In this document: one piece after another, positions 8,096 to 16,371 of the stretch
How the letters are laid out: each line of letters starts with the position of its first letter
Position numbering within the stretch: the first letter of the stretch is position 1
Source of the DNA: VXYL01 sp964348085
GTDB taxonomy: Bacteria > Pseudomonadota > Gammaproteobacteria > Pseudomonadales > Azotimanducaceae
DNA length: 60,655 nt
Direction: 5' to 3'
NCBI GenBank assembly: GCA_964348085.1
Contig: CAYGBI010000017.1
Span: 1 to 60,655, forward strand
Program-made: the position numbers and the translations under genes
Notes under the pieces: model-generated
Seen by the model: only the letters and a program-made list of their open reading frames with translations
The model's database searches: none
Told to the model about the DNA's origin: nothing

Positions 8096-9169
8096 TTACC
8101 GTCGTCTCTCGAAATCGATGCGCGGATCGACAAACGTGTAGACCACATCGCCCACGAGCTGCATTAGGAGGCCGATCAGCGTAAAGCAGAACAGCGTACC
8201 GAAAAACACCGGATAGTCGCGCTTCACCACCGCTTCGTAGCCGAGCCTGCCGATGCCGTCCAAAGAGAAGATCACCTCGATCAGCAGCGCGGAGGTGAAC
8301 AAGAGGCTGACGAACGCCGCCGGGAACCCGGCGATAACGATGAGCATGGCGTTGCGAAAGACATGCCCGAAAAGCACCCGGCGCTCAGCCAAGCCCTTGG
8401 CACGGGCGGTGAGCACGAACTGCTTGTTGATCTCTTCCAGGAAACTGTTCTTGGTGAGCATGGTAAGCGTCGCGAAACCGCCGATGGTCAACGCGGTCAG
8501 CGGCAGCGCCAAGTGCCACAGATAGTCGCGCACCTTGCCGAACATGGACAGCTCGGTGAAGTTGTCGGAAACCAGCCCGCGCATGGGAAACCAGTCCAAG
8601 TACGAGCCGCCGGCAAAGAAGACGATCAGCAGCACGGCGAACAAGAAGCCCGGTATCGCGTAAGCAGTGAACACCACCGCGCTGGTCCACACATCGAAGC
8701 GCTGACCGTCGCGCACGGCTTTGGCGACGCCGAGTGGAATGGAGATCACGTAGATCAAGAGCAGCGACCACAAGCCCAGCGAAATGGAGACCGGCAACGC
8801 CTGACGCACCAACCCCATCACCGGGCGGTCTTGAAAATAGCTGTCGCCGAAGTCCAAACGAGCGTAGTTCCAGATCATCAGCAAGAAACGCTCGTGCGCC
8901 GGCTTGTCGAAGCCGAACTCTTTCTCCAAGCGGGCGACGAACTCGGGGTCCAAGCCCTCGCTGCCCGTATAGCCGGTTTGTGTCGCCGGCCCCATGCTCC
9001 CCGCCGAAGACACCGAAGCCGTGGTCGATACGCCCAAGCCCGACGCATTGATGATGGCCTGCTCCACCGGTCCGCCGGGGGCGAATTGCACGATCACGAA
9101 GTTTATGACCATGATGCCGAACAACGTCGGCAGAATGAGCGCCAAACGGCGCAGCAGATAGCGCCACAC
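8096..9169 (-). CDS. yejB: Peptide ABC transporter permease YejB
   Basis: The 357-residue inner-membrane permease begins MWRYLLRRLALILPTLFGIM, the usual start of DppB/YejB proteins. It has a long periplasmic loop after the first helix (EQAIINASGLGVSTTASVSS and following) and the conserved KEFGFDKPAHERF. It ends with the EAA-like segment RAKGLAERRVLFGHVFRNA and LVGDVVYTFVDPRID. It pairs with YejE to form the channel for peptides delivered by YejA. The start is GTG, 15 bases after the yejA stop. Confidence 0.93.
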   Translation of the reverse strand: MWRYLLRRLALILPTLFGIMVINFVIVQFAPGGPVEQAIINASGLGVSTTASVSSAGSMGPATQTGYTGSEGLDPEFVARLEKEFGFDKPAHERFLLMIWNYARLDFGDSYFQDRPVMGLVRQALPVSISLGLWSLLLIYVISIPLGVAKAVRDGQRFDVWTSAVVFTAYAIPGFLFAVLLIVFFAGGSYLDWFPMRGLVSDNFTELSMFGKVRDYLWHLALPLTALTIGGFATLTMLTKNSFLEEINKQFVLTARAKGLAERRVLFGHVFRNAMLIVIAGFPAAFVSLLFTSALLIEVIFSLDGIGRLGYEAVVKRDYPVFFGTLFCFTLIGLLMQLVGDVVYTFVDPRIDFERRR

Positions 9170-9184
9170 GGGCCGGCGCCGCCG

Positions 9185-11104
9185 CTAGTGAACCGCGCTC
9201 GACGGCGCGGCGGCCACCGGTGTCAGCCCGCGGTAGCGGGCAACCGTTTCGGCACGCTGTTCGTCGTACCACCAAGTGTCCCAGAACACCTCTCGCTTGA
9301 GCGGTCCCGCATCCGGCCGGCCGAAGCGGTCCCAGAACACGGCGCCGATGCGCGTCTTGGACATGCCCGGCACGTAGTAGAAGTTCCACAACAACACGCG
9401 GTCCAACGCTCGGATGGCGGCCGCGTAGTCCTCGTATGTGGTCGCCGCGGCGATGGCGGCAATGAGGTGGTCCACCGCCGGGTCGCGCATGTTCGCCCAG
9501 TTCTGGCTGTACTCTTGATCGGCCATGACGCTGGCGAAGCTCTGGAAGATGAGCAGCGTGGGCGTGTAGCTCGGCCGGAACCACAATGCGCCACCGTCGT
9601 AGTCCCCGGACCGCAGACGGTACAGCCAGTTGGATATCTCCGGCGATTTGATGGACGAGGTGATGCCCAGCCGACGCAGATTGCGGGTGTAGGGAATGAA
9701 CGAGCCGCCCAGCGCGGGAGAGACGGCGACGAAACGGATGTGAAACGGCTCGCCGCTATCTTCGTGTACGAGAAGATTGTCGCGCACCTGCCAGCCCGCC
9801 TGCTCCAGCAACTCCGCGGCCCGAATGAGGTTCTCCCGGTGCCAGCCGCCGCCACCGTTCGGCGGCGGGCGATAGGGTTCGGTAAACACGCGTGGCGGCA
9901 CTTGGTGACGGATGGGCGCCAAGAACTTGAGCTCCCGTTCGTCCGGCAGACCGGTGGCGGCCAGCTCGGAGCCGTGGAAGAAACTCGTAGGCAGGTCGAA
10001 AAAGTCGTAGCCTTTGCGATTCAGCCACACGAAGTCCGACACCAGCCACAGCGCCTCGCGCACGCGCACATCCTGAAACCGCGGCTGGTCCAAGTTCCAA
10101 AACACCGGCCACCACAATCCCCAAGGCTGTTTCACCGGCAACCACTCGCGCTTGAAGACTCCGGCCTTGAACGCAGGCGTGTCGTAGTCCTCTTCCCAAT
10201 AGCTCGGCACGTTTTCAATGTGGAAGTCGATCACGTCGCCCTTGACGGCCTCGGTCTTTACTCGGTCGTCGCTGAAGTAATCGAACTTCATGACGTCGAA
10301 GTTGAAACGACCGCGCATCACCGGCAGATCCTTGCCCCAATAGTCCGGCACGCGTCGCCAGCGAATCCACCGTCCGACTTGGAAATCCTCGATGCGGTAC
10401 GGGCCGGAACCGAGCGGTTCTTCCACGGTGGTCTTGGTCAGGTCGCGGGTTTCCCAGTAGTGCTCCGGGATGATGGGCACTTGACCGATGCGGATGGGCA
10501 GCAGCGCGTCGCCCCGAGAGGCCGGTGCGATGTGGAAGCGGATCTCATTCGGCCCCAGAAGTTCGATGGACTCGATCGGTTTCAGCGGCGTGCTGACGGT
10601 CGCGGTAGCTTCGTCCCGATACGCCCGATAGGTGTAGGCCACGTCAGCGACGGTAAGCGGACGGCCGTCGTGCCAGCGGGCGCCGTCGCGTATCTTGAAG
10701 GCGATCCACGCCCCGTCCGGCGCTACCGCCACGCCTTCGGCCAAGCGTCCGTACCAAGTCGCCGGTTCGTCGGCGGCCTCGGCGAGCAGCGAATCGTGCA
10801 GGAAATTAGCGTGAGGCGCCGACATGCTCAAACCGGCGACAACCTGGGCGGCACGCAATGCGGAAGGATTGAACGAATCCCAGCTACCGGTGCCGTGACG
10901 CCGCAAGACCCCGCCTTTCGGCGCGTCCGGATTCACGTAGTCGAAGTGGGGGAAATCCGGCGGGTACTTCGGCGTCGCCAAGAACGCATAGGCGTGCTGG
11001 TAGTCTATGGCTTTATCGAGCCGAGCGTCGCCATCGGCGAAGCCGCAAACCGAGGCGACCATCGCCAAGGCTCTTGCGAGCGTCACCCCGCCCGGTACAA
11101 CCAT
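9185..11104 (-). CDS. yejA: Periplasmic peptide-binding protein YejA
   Basis: The 639-residue protein is an SBP_bac_5 binding protein that collects oligopeptides in the periplasm for the YejBE permease. Typical motifs are DYVNPDAPKGGVLRRHG, GRLAEGVAVAPDGAWIAFKI, RDGARWHDGRPLTVADVAYT, IPEHYWETRDL and a late WNFYYVPGMSKTRIG. I chose the ATG at 11104 because it gives a short hydrophobic N-terminus (MVVPGGVTLARALAMVASVC). A longer reading from a TTG at 11149 overlaps the TonB receptor stop by 16 bases and cannot be ruled out. The ATG sits in the loop of a 10-bp GC-rich hairpin. In E. coli the Yej system also imports microcin C. Confidence 0.9.
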   Translation of the reverse strand: MVVPGGVTLARALAMVASVCGFADGDARLDKAIDYQHAYAFLATPKYPPDFPHFDYVNPDAPKGGVLRRHGTGSWDSFNPSALRAAQVVAGLSMSAPHANFLHDSLLAEAADEPATWYGRLAEGVAVAPDGAWIAFKIRDGARWHDGRPLTVADVAYTYRAYRDEATATVSTPLKPIESIELLGPNEIRFHIAPASRGDALLPIRIGQVPIIPEHYWETRDLTKTTVEEPLGSGPYRIEDFQVGRWIRWRRVPDYWGKDLPVMRGRFNFDVMKFDYFSDDRVKTEAVKGDVIDFHIENVPSYWEEDYDTPAFKAGVFKREWLPVKQPWGLWWPVFWNLDQPRFQDVRVREALWLVSDFVWLNRKGYDFFDLPTSFFHGSELAATGLPDERELKFLAPIRHQVPPRVFTEPYRPPPNGGGGWHRENLIRAAELLEQAGWQVRDNLLVHEDSGEPFHIRFVAVSPALGGSFIPYTRNLRRLGITSSIKSPEISNWLYRLRSGDYDGGALWFRPSYTPTLLIFQSFASVMADQEYSQNWANMRDPAVDHLIAAIAAATTYEDYAAAIRALDRVLLWNFYYVPGMSKTRIGAVFWDRFGRPDAGPLKREVFWDTWWYDEQRAETVARYRGLTPVAAAPSSAVH

Positions 11105-11114
11105 GGGCGGGGTG
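11084..11114 (-). other. GC-rich hairpin with the yejA start codon in its loop
   Basis: CACCCCGCCC (11084-11093) and GGGCGGGGTG (11105-11114) are perfect inverted repeats of 10 bp with 11 bases between. On the minus-strand mRNA the ATG of yejA (11104-11102) opens the loop. The structure could limit initiation or stabilise the mRNA between the receptor and transporter genes. It may also be chance in GC-rich DNA. Confidence 0.5.
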
Positions 11115-11133
11115 TCGTCCAACTTCAGGCGCT

Positions 11134-13707
11134 TCAGTCGAAGTTCCAAACCGCCCGCAGGTAGTAGTAGCCGCCGTTGAAGCCGTATGGCGCGTTCTCC
11201 GGATACAGCATACCCACGGCGTCTTGCGCTGCTTGCGCCGTCGTCTGCGGATACTCGTCAAGGAGATTCTGCGCCCCAAGGACCAAGGTCATCCGATCAT
11301 TGAACGTATACGCCGCCTCGCCGTCCAGGAACCAGCGCGCCTCGTAGGCCGCGCCCCAAGATTCGACATTGGCGGGCGCACCGTAGAACTCGCCGTACCT
11401 GCGGTAGCGACCCATGAAACGCCAGTTGCCCTGCAGGTGATTGAGCGTTACGGAAACGCGGTTGCCAGGTATGGTGCTCTTCAACTGCGAAACACGCAGA
11501 TCGTCGATGATGTCCGGATTGCGCTTGTCCACGTTGGTGTCGTTGCGGTTGCCGACCACCGTGAGCGTGGTGTCGCCGCTCATGCCGAGTTCCAGCGGCG
11601 CCGTGATGACTACGTCCAAACCTCGGGTGGTGGTGTCGAAGTCGTTGGTGAAGAACAGCACGCCGGCAAAGCTACTGGCGTCCCGTACGCCTAGCGCCGA
11701 CAGCGCGGAGATATCCTCCGGCGTGAGCGGCAAGAACGAGGTTCGGGCGATGCGTCCCTCGACCGCGATGCTGTAATAGTCCACGGTGAAATCGACTTCG
11801 CCCAACGAGAACACGGTGCCCAAGGTAGTGTTCACCGACTCCTCGGGTTGCAGCGGCAAGCCGCCCTTCTGCACGGAAATCGGGTGGGTGGGCGGCAAGG
11901 TCGCCTCATCCGACAGCATGCCGTTGGCGAACGCCGTAGTGACGTTGCGCACGTTGGATTGTCCCACCGTCGGCGCCCTGAAGCCCGTGCTGACCGAGCC
12001 CCTCACGGCGAGCGTATCCGTCAACTCATAGCGGATGGCGAACTTGCCGTCCAAGGTGTCGCCGAAATCCTCGTAATCCTCATAGCGCGCCGCGGCGCCG
12101 AGCAGCAACCTGTCGTTGACGTTGGTTTCGCCGTCGATGTAGAGGGCGTAGCTGCCGCGCGTATCCTCGCCGGCGTGCCTCGGCGCCAATCCGGGAAAGC
12201 CGTTGGAGCCGATGCCGAAGCCTTGGTTGGCGAGACGCTCGTCAATGAAATGGGAGTTTAGGTCGCCCGCCTGCCGTTCGAAGGTTTCGTCGCGATACTC
12301 GAAGCCGAGCGCCAAGTGCAGCGGCGCATGCCAACCGAGATCCAAGGGCTTGGACAGGTTGGCGTCGAACACGCGATCCGTCTCGATGTAGTTGCCGGGG
12401 AAATAGGTCGTCGGAATGTTCTCCCGCTGGCCGGCAAGCTGCGGGTTGATCGTGTTGTGCATGAAGTGCTGCACTTCGTTGCTACCGTACACATAGCTCA
12501 GGTCGTACCGCCAACCGTGCGCCATCTCGCCGCGCAGGCCGAAGGCGATGCTCATGTCCTCGACATCGCCACCGAATTGCGGCGTGAAGCCACCGGGGAA
12601 GATCTCGATGAACGAAAAGCAGTCCGGGGCGGCTTGAACCGCCGCGAGCGCGGTGGCGTCCACGACATTGCCGACCACCGGCAACGCGGGACAATTACCA
12701 CTCATGCCATCGGCGCTCAGATCGGCCACCTTGACGGTGGGCGTGCCGTCCGCCAGCGGGTCGCCTCGGAACACGCCGCCACGAGTGTGCGGATTGCGGA
12801 AGAAGAAACCACCCTCGACCGTGCGTTGCGCCCAGTTGCCGAACGCATACAGCTCGCTCGATTCGCCGACATCGATGCCCGCGTTGGCGAACAGCTTGAA
12901 GTCGTCGCGGATTTCCGGTGCTCCCCAGATCTGCGACGCCGGCTGGCGCACTGCGGTATTGCCGGCGTCGATCAGCGCCATGGCGTCAGCGCGCTGCACG
13001 CTGCGACTGGTCGGATCCACCTGCTTGACCTCCGCGCTGAGGTTGAGGAAACCGGCGTCCATCAACGGCAGGCCGATATTGGCCGCGATCATGCCGCCGT
13101 CGCCGTCACCCTCGTAGAAGCGCCCCCAACGGGCTTCCACGCCACCGCCTTGGCGGTCGCTTCGCAAGACAAGGTTCATCACCCCGGCAATAGCGTCTGA
13201 TCCGTATTGCGCCGACGCGCCGTCCCGCAGCACCTCCACGCGATCCAAGGCGATGGCGGGAATGACCGAGAGGTCCGGCGCCTGGGCACCGTCACTGATG
13301 CCGCCGCCTAGGAAAGTAATTACCGACGCACGGTGGCGCCGCTTGCCATTCAACAGCACCAAGGTCGCGTCCGACGGCAAGGCGCGCAGGCTTGCCGGAC
13401 GAATCACTGTTCCCGCATCGCTGATGGGTTGCTGATCGACGTTGTAGGAGGGCACCAACGCGGCAATCAGCGAATCCATGTCGGTATCGCCGACACTGCG
13501 TAATTCTTCGCCACCGACGACATCCACCGGCACTGGTGAATCCGCCGCGCTGCGGTCCCTGCGGCGCGAGCCAACTACGACCAACACCTCTTCGAGCTGC
13601 TCCTCGTCCTGCGCCAATGCCGGTTGGACAGCCGGCATCGCAAAGCACAGGATCAAACCAAGCGCGACGCTCCGGCGGAGATAGTTTTTCGGTACTACAA
13701 CTTCCAT
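11134..13707 (-). CDS. TonB-dependent outer-membrane receptor
   Basis: The 857-residue protein starts MEVVVPKNYLRRSVALGLIL, a signal peptide, with GAGGG 8 bases before the ATG. A longer open reading to 13836 is less likely. The plug domain follows (EEVLVVVGSRRRDRS, then LNGKRRHRA, IALDRVEVLRDGASAQYGSD, IAGVMNLVLR). The beta-barrel ends in LRAVWNFD with a terminal aromatic region suited to BAM recognition, and NLLDEYPQTT is a typical last-strand motif. It should take up a ligand across the outer membrane using TonB energy. As yejA begins at once downstream on the same strand, a peptide or peptide-siderophore ligand is likely by context, but the ligand is not read from sequence. Confidence 0.93.
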   Translation of the reverse strand: MEVVVPKNYLRRSVALGLILCFAMPAVQPALAQDEEQLEEVLVVVGSRRRDRSAADSPVPVDVVGGEELRSVGDTDMDSLIAALVPSYNVDQQPISDAGTVIRPASLRALPSDATLVLLNGKRRHRASVITFLGGGISDGAQAPDLSVIPAIALDRVEVLRDGASAQYGSDAIAGVMNLVLRSDRQGGGVEARWGRFYEGDGDGGMIAANIGLPLMDAGFLNLSAEVKQVDPTSRSVQRADAMALIDAGNTAVRQPASQIWGAPEIRDDFKLFANAGIDVGESSELYAFGNWAQRTVEGGFFFRNPHTRGGVFRGDPLADGTPTVKVADLSADGMSGNCPALPVVGNVVDATALAAVQAAPDCFSFIEIFPGGFTPQFGGDVEDMSIAFGLRGEMAHGWRYDLSYVYGSNEVQHFMHNTINPQLAGQRENIPTTYFPGNYIETDRVFDANLSKPLDLGWHAPLHLALGFEYRDETFERQAGDLNSHFIDERLANQGFGIGSNGFPGLAPRHAGEDTRGSYALYIDGETNVNDRLLLGAAARYEDYEDFGDTLDGKFAIRYELTDTLAVRGSVSTGFRAPTVGQSNVRNVTTAFANGMLSDEATLPPTHPISVQKGGLPLQPEESVNTTLGTVFSLGEVDFTVDYYSIAVEGRIARTSFLPLTPEDISALSALGVRDASSFAGVLFFTNDFDTTTRGLDVVITAPLELGMSGDTTLTVVGNRNDTNVDKRNPDIIDDLRVSQLKSTIPGNRVSVTLNHLQGNWRFMGRYRRYGEFYGAPANVESWGAAYEARWFLDGEAAYTFNDRMTLVLGAQNLLDEYPQTTAQAAQDAVGMLYPENAPYGFNGGYYYLRAVWNFD

Positions 13708-13743
13708 GTGGTATACCCTCATCTTGGTTCCAAGAGGGTGCGA

Positions 13744-13773
13744 ACAATAGCGCACGAGCACTTGCCTGTGCAA
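13744..13773 (-). promoter_or_regulatory. Predicted promoter of the TonB receptor-yejABE operon
   Basis: Read on the minus strand, TTGCAC (13773-13768) and TATTGT (13749-13744) are 18 bases apart. This puts the transcript start about 30 bases before the receptor ATG. Confidence 0.4.
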
Positions 13774-13863
13774 CCGACGCGGGCCGGTCGCGTATGCTAT
13801 GGTTTGCATCCGTGGGCCGTGGTGTGCCCGAAACATCCAATTGGATCACCAAGTTGGGGACCC

Positions 13864-13983
13864 ATGTGGCATCTCATTGAAGACTTCTTCGAGCAGGGCA
13901 TCATCGTCAAGCTCTTCCTTGGCGTCGGCTGGCTGGCCGTCGTCATCATGTTGGCGAGTTTCGTAGCGCTGGTCGTGCCGTAA
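13864..13983 (+). CDS. Small single-pass membrane protein (39 residues)
   Basis: An ATG after AGTTGGGGACCC opens a 39-residue frame starting MWHLIEDFFEQGIIVKLFLG and ending in a strongly hydrophobic helix (WLAVVIMLASFVALVVP). Nearly all third positions are G or C, as in real genes here, which supports coding. It lies between the divergent TonB receptor gene and a TerB-like gene 49 bases downstream on the same strand, so the two may be one operon. I do not recognise a family. Confidence 0.6.
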   Translation: MWHLIEDFFEQGIIVKLFLGVGWLAVVIMLASFVALVVP

Positions 13984-14032
13984 GCACCCCGCAGACGATT
14001 GCTGAACGGTTGAGCAGTTTGGGAGGCGCACC

Positions 14033-14449
14033 GTGTGGCTTTCGTCGTTAACGAGGGAACAGCGCGACGCGCTTTTGGGCTTGGCACACGATGTCGTCGT
14101 TTCCGACGGCATTCTCGACCCCAACGAAGAAGACATGATGGCCGAGTTCAAGCGCGAGATGGCGCTGAACCCCGACGTCGCATCGGACTACCTCGAACTC
14201 GACGGCATCGGCGCGATTTTCGACTCGCGACGCGCCCGCACGGTGGCGATCCTGAATCTGCTGCACCTGTCCTACGCCGACGGTGCCTTCGAGATCGAGG
14301 AAGAGTGCCTGCTGAAAGAGGTCGCACGGGCATTCGCCATTGACGACGACGACTTTCGGCACATGGACAACTGGGTGAAACGGCTCGTGGCGCTGGAGCA
14401 AGAGGCGCGACGGTTGATGACGGGCTCGATCTCGAACGGCGCGAAGTAA
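14033..14449 (+). CDS. TerB-like helical protein
   Basis: The 138-residue protein is all-helical, with two related halves. The first reads REQRDALLGLAHDVVVSDGI, followed by LDPNEEDMMAEFKREM. The second reads NLLHLSYADGAFEIEEECLL, followed by KEVARAFAIDDDDF. This acidic, EF-hand-like pattern (DG-x-(L/F)-x-x-x-E) is that of TerB/DjlA N-terminal domains, which bind metal and act in tellurite resistance or as DnaJ partner domains. The start is GTG. A membrane DnaJ gene lies just beyond on the other strand, so a shared chaperone or stress role is possible but is inference. Confidence 0.7.
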   Translation: MWLSSLTREQRDALLGLAHDVVVSDGILDPNEEDMMAEFKREMALNPDVASDYLELDGIGAIFDSRRARTVAILNLLHLSYADGAFEIEEECLLKEVARAFAIDDDDFRHMDNWVKRLVALEQEARRLMTGSISNGAK

Positions 14450-14475
14450 GTCGGCGCAATACTGCCAAGCGGCGG

Positions 14476-14590
14476 TCTAGCGCCAAGCAAGCCGTCGCCT
14501 CTCGGCACCACCTTGCGCCTTAAGCCCAAGCCGTCCTACACGTAAGTCGGACTTCGCAGTTGACACCGCCAAGACCGACGGGCCGGTAGC
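14476..14590 (+). repeat. Stop-codon repeat, copy 1 (degenerate)
   Basis: A copy of the dispersed repeat, 115 bp, from TCTAGCGCC at 14476 to GGTAGC at 14590. It has the central CCTACACGTAAGTCGGACTT variant. The hairpin arms have drifted. It lies between the convergent TerB-like and DnaJ genes; unlike most copies it does not supply a stop codon, since the DnaJ gene ends 19 bases away. Confidence 0.75.
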
Positions 14591-14608
14591 CTGGCGTCAA
14601 AGGCGCAG

Positions 14609-15349
14609 TCAGCCCCTCATCAACACTTCCTTGGCGAGATTCAACGTGGCTGCCAAGTAGTCCGTGCCGCCGCGATCCGGGTGCAGCTTCTGCATGAGTC
14701 GTCGGTGCGCTTCGACCACCTCGTCGTCGCTCGCGCCGTCGTCCAAGCCCAAAACGGCGAGCGCTTGTTGTTTGCCCATGTCGGCCCCCGGCGCCGCGCG
14801 CTCTCGTCTCGCCGAGTCGCCCCAACCGGGGAAGCGACGGTCGAGGTAGGCTTCCAAGAGTTGCACGGAATCCGGCGCGCTGAAGCTCTCGCGCAGCGTC
14901 CGCAATCCGCTCAGATCCAGTTCGGATAGCTTGCGCCCGGCGAACTCGCCGACCAGCACCTCGCCATCCATATCCCCGCTGTCGTGATGCAACGTCATGC
15001 GCAGTTCGGCGGTGTCCACCGAGGAGGTGCGGCCGCCACCGTTGGCGCTAGACGCCGCTGCGGATCCCTGAAACGGGCGCCAGCCCATGCCGGAGCGCAA
15101 CCAGTTGCCGATCAGGGGCCCGGCGAACATTCCCATCAGCCAACGCAAGATCGGCAAGGCGCCGGCAAACAGCGCGGCCAGCCAAGGCAAGCGGCCGGTG
15201 GCCGTGAGCGCCGCGAGCACGGCGAGGAACACCCCGCCCGCGCCAACGGCCACCTTGGAGAGCTGCTTTGGGCGGTTCTTCGACGCCAGCTCCCGCCACA
15301 GCATCACGAACGCGAACACCCCAACGACGGCGGCGAGCAAGACGATCAC
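14609..15349 (-). CDS. Membrane-anchored DnaJ-domain protein
   Basis: The 246-residue protein starts at a GTG that overlaps the stop of the VWA gene (GTGA), so translation is coupled. Two N-terminal hydrophobic segments (IVLLAAVVGVFAFVMLW; then VFLAVLAALTATGRLPWLAA) anchor it. A middle domain with ELRMTLHHDSGDMDGEVLVG follows. The C-terminal J-domain has LAVLGLDDGASDDEVVEAHR and the HPD motif in KLHPDRGGTDYLAATLNLAK. The HPD motif activates DnaK ATPase. The same architecture is common in Pseudomonas-type genomes. Its client is unknown. Confidence 0.85.
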   Translation of the reverse strand: MIVLLAAVVGVFAFVMLWRELASKNRPKQLSKVAVGAGGVFLAVLAALTATGRLPWLAALFAGALPILRWLMGMFAGPLIGNWLRSGMGWRPFQGSAAASSANGGGRTSSVDTAELRMTLHHDSGDMDGEVLVGEFAGRKLSELDLSGLRTLRESFSAPDSVQLLEAYLDRRFPGWGDSARRERAAPGADMGKQQALAVLGLDDGASDDEVVEAHRRLMQKLHPDRGGTDYLAATLNLAKEVLMRG

Positions 15350-16044
15350 GGCGGCAACTGCGCCAGCATGCGGCGGGCGGTGGCGTGGTCGATGCGTTCG
15401 AGGCCGGCGCGCCCATGCGCGGCATAGGCGGCCACCGCGCCGAACAGGGCGCGAAGCTGCTCGGCGCTGCCGGGCGCGAACGGCGCGTGGACGCCGCCGG
15501 ACAAACGCGCGATGTCGCGAAACGCCCGTGTCGCGACGGCATCGCGACCCTCTTGAAAGACGAAACACGGCACGTTGACCACGCCGAGCTTGCCTGCGGC
15601 GTCGGCGAGCGCGTCGTGCGGCTCCTCGCAGGCGTCGCCGACAAACACCAGCGCCCTGACGCGGTGCCGACGCGACTCCGCCAAGGCGTGGGTCAGCACT
15701 CGGCCAATCTGCGTCAAGCCGCCCAAGCAACGCACGCCGGTCATCTGCGCCAACAGTGCAGTGGCTGAGCTGGACCAAGGCGAGGCGTGGAACTCGTTGA
15801 AGCCGCGGTAGTAGACGAGTTGCACGGCAACGCCGCCCGCGCGTTGCGACTGGGCCGCAGCTTGAAAGAGCTCCGCGTGCAGGTTCATCGCCAGATCCCA
15901 CGTCGGTTCCCGGCTGGCGGTGGCATCGAGCGCAAACACGATGCGCGCCGCTTGGCCTGCCTTGGCGCTGGGCGCGCTGGCGCGGACCTCGGCGAGGAAG
16001 CGATCGAGGTCGGGACGCAGCGCGGGCGTTCGTGCTTTGGCCAT
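15346..16044 (-). CDS. VWA-domain protein
   Basis: The 232-residue protein has a von Willebrand A-like fold with the metal-site start RIVFALDATASREPTWDLA (D-x-T-x-S type), then ALVFVGDACEEPHDALA and IARLSGGVHAPF. The Asp and Ser/Thr residues fit a MIDAS. No signal peptide is seen. I chose the ATG at 16044 (MAKARTPALRPDLDRFLAE), not the open extension to 16098. It overlaps the DnaJ gene by 4 bases, forming a two-gene unit. VWA proteins mediate protein complexes; a link to the J-domain protein is likely from coupling alone. Confidence 0.8.
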   Translation of the reverse strand: MAKARTPALRPDLDRFLAEVRASAPSAKAGQAARIVFALDATASREPTWDLAMNLHAELFQAAAQSQRAGGVAVQLVYYRGFNEFHASPWSSSATALLAQMTGVRCLGGLTQIGRVLTHALAESRRHRVRALVFVGDACEEPHDALADAAGKLGVVNVPCFVFQEGRDAVATRAFRDIARLSGGVHAPFAPGSAEQLRALFGAVAAYAAHGRAGLERIDHATARRMLAQLPP

Positions 16045-16173
16045 GCTTGCACCGGTGGGCGAGGGGCTTATGATGCGTATGGTCGCTGGTGTCGGCAACC
16101 GGTCGCGGTCTCGTGTGCGCCGCGGTTCGCGCCGTGTTCGGGAGGGCGCTCGGGAGGGTGCTCAGGAGGTAGA

Positions 16174-16371
16174 GTGGAGCAGAGCGAGGTCGTCCGCTGG
16201 TTGCAAGAACTGCGCATCGAGCAACGCGATCTCGCCGACGTCATTCAACGCTTCTTGGATGCCGAGCATAGCGACACGATGCAGATTCAGCGCTTGAAGA
16301 AGCGCCAGCAGAAGCTCAAGGAATCCATCAACAAGCTGGAAAGCGAACTCATCCCCAACCTAGATGCCTGA
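16174..16371 (+). CDS. DUF465 (YdcH-like) small coiled-coil protein
   Basis: The 65-residue protein starts at GTG with a perfect AGGAGGT four bases before it. The sequence ELRIEQRDLADVIQRFLDAE followed by MQIQRLKKRQQKLKESINKL and LIPNLDA fits the DUF465 pattern: an antiparallel helical hairpin rich in charges. Its function is unknown. It overlaps the 5'-nucleotidase gene by 8 bases and is probably co-transcribed. Confidence 0.75.
   Translation: MEQSEVVRWLQELRIEQRDLADVIQRFLDAEHSDTMQIQRLKKRQQKLKESINKLESELIPNLDA

Noticed and set aside
8363..11164. A 933-codon open frame on the plus strand
   Set aside because: It is antisense to yejB and yejA, which have full family motifs; long antisense frames are expected with G/C-rich third positions.
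12316..13200. A 294-codon open frame on the plus strand
   Set aside because: It is antisense to the TonB receptor and has no recognisable motif.
14609..15901. A longer start for the DnaJ protein, giving 430 residues
   Set aside because: The added part covers the VWA gene in another frame; the GTG at 15349 overlapping the VWA stop is a better start.
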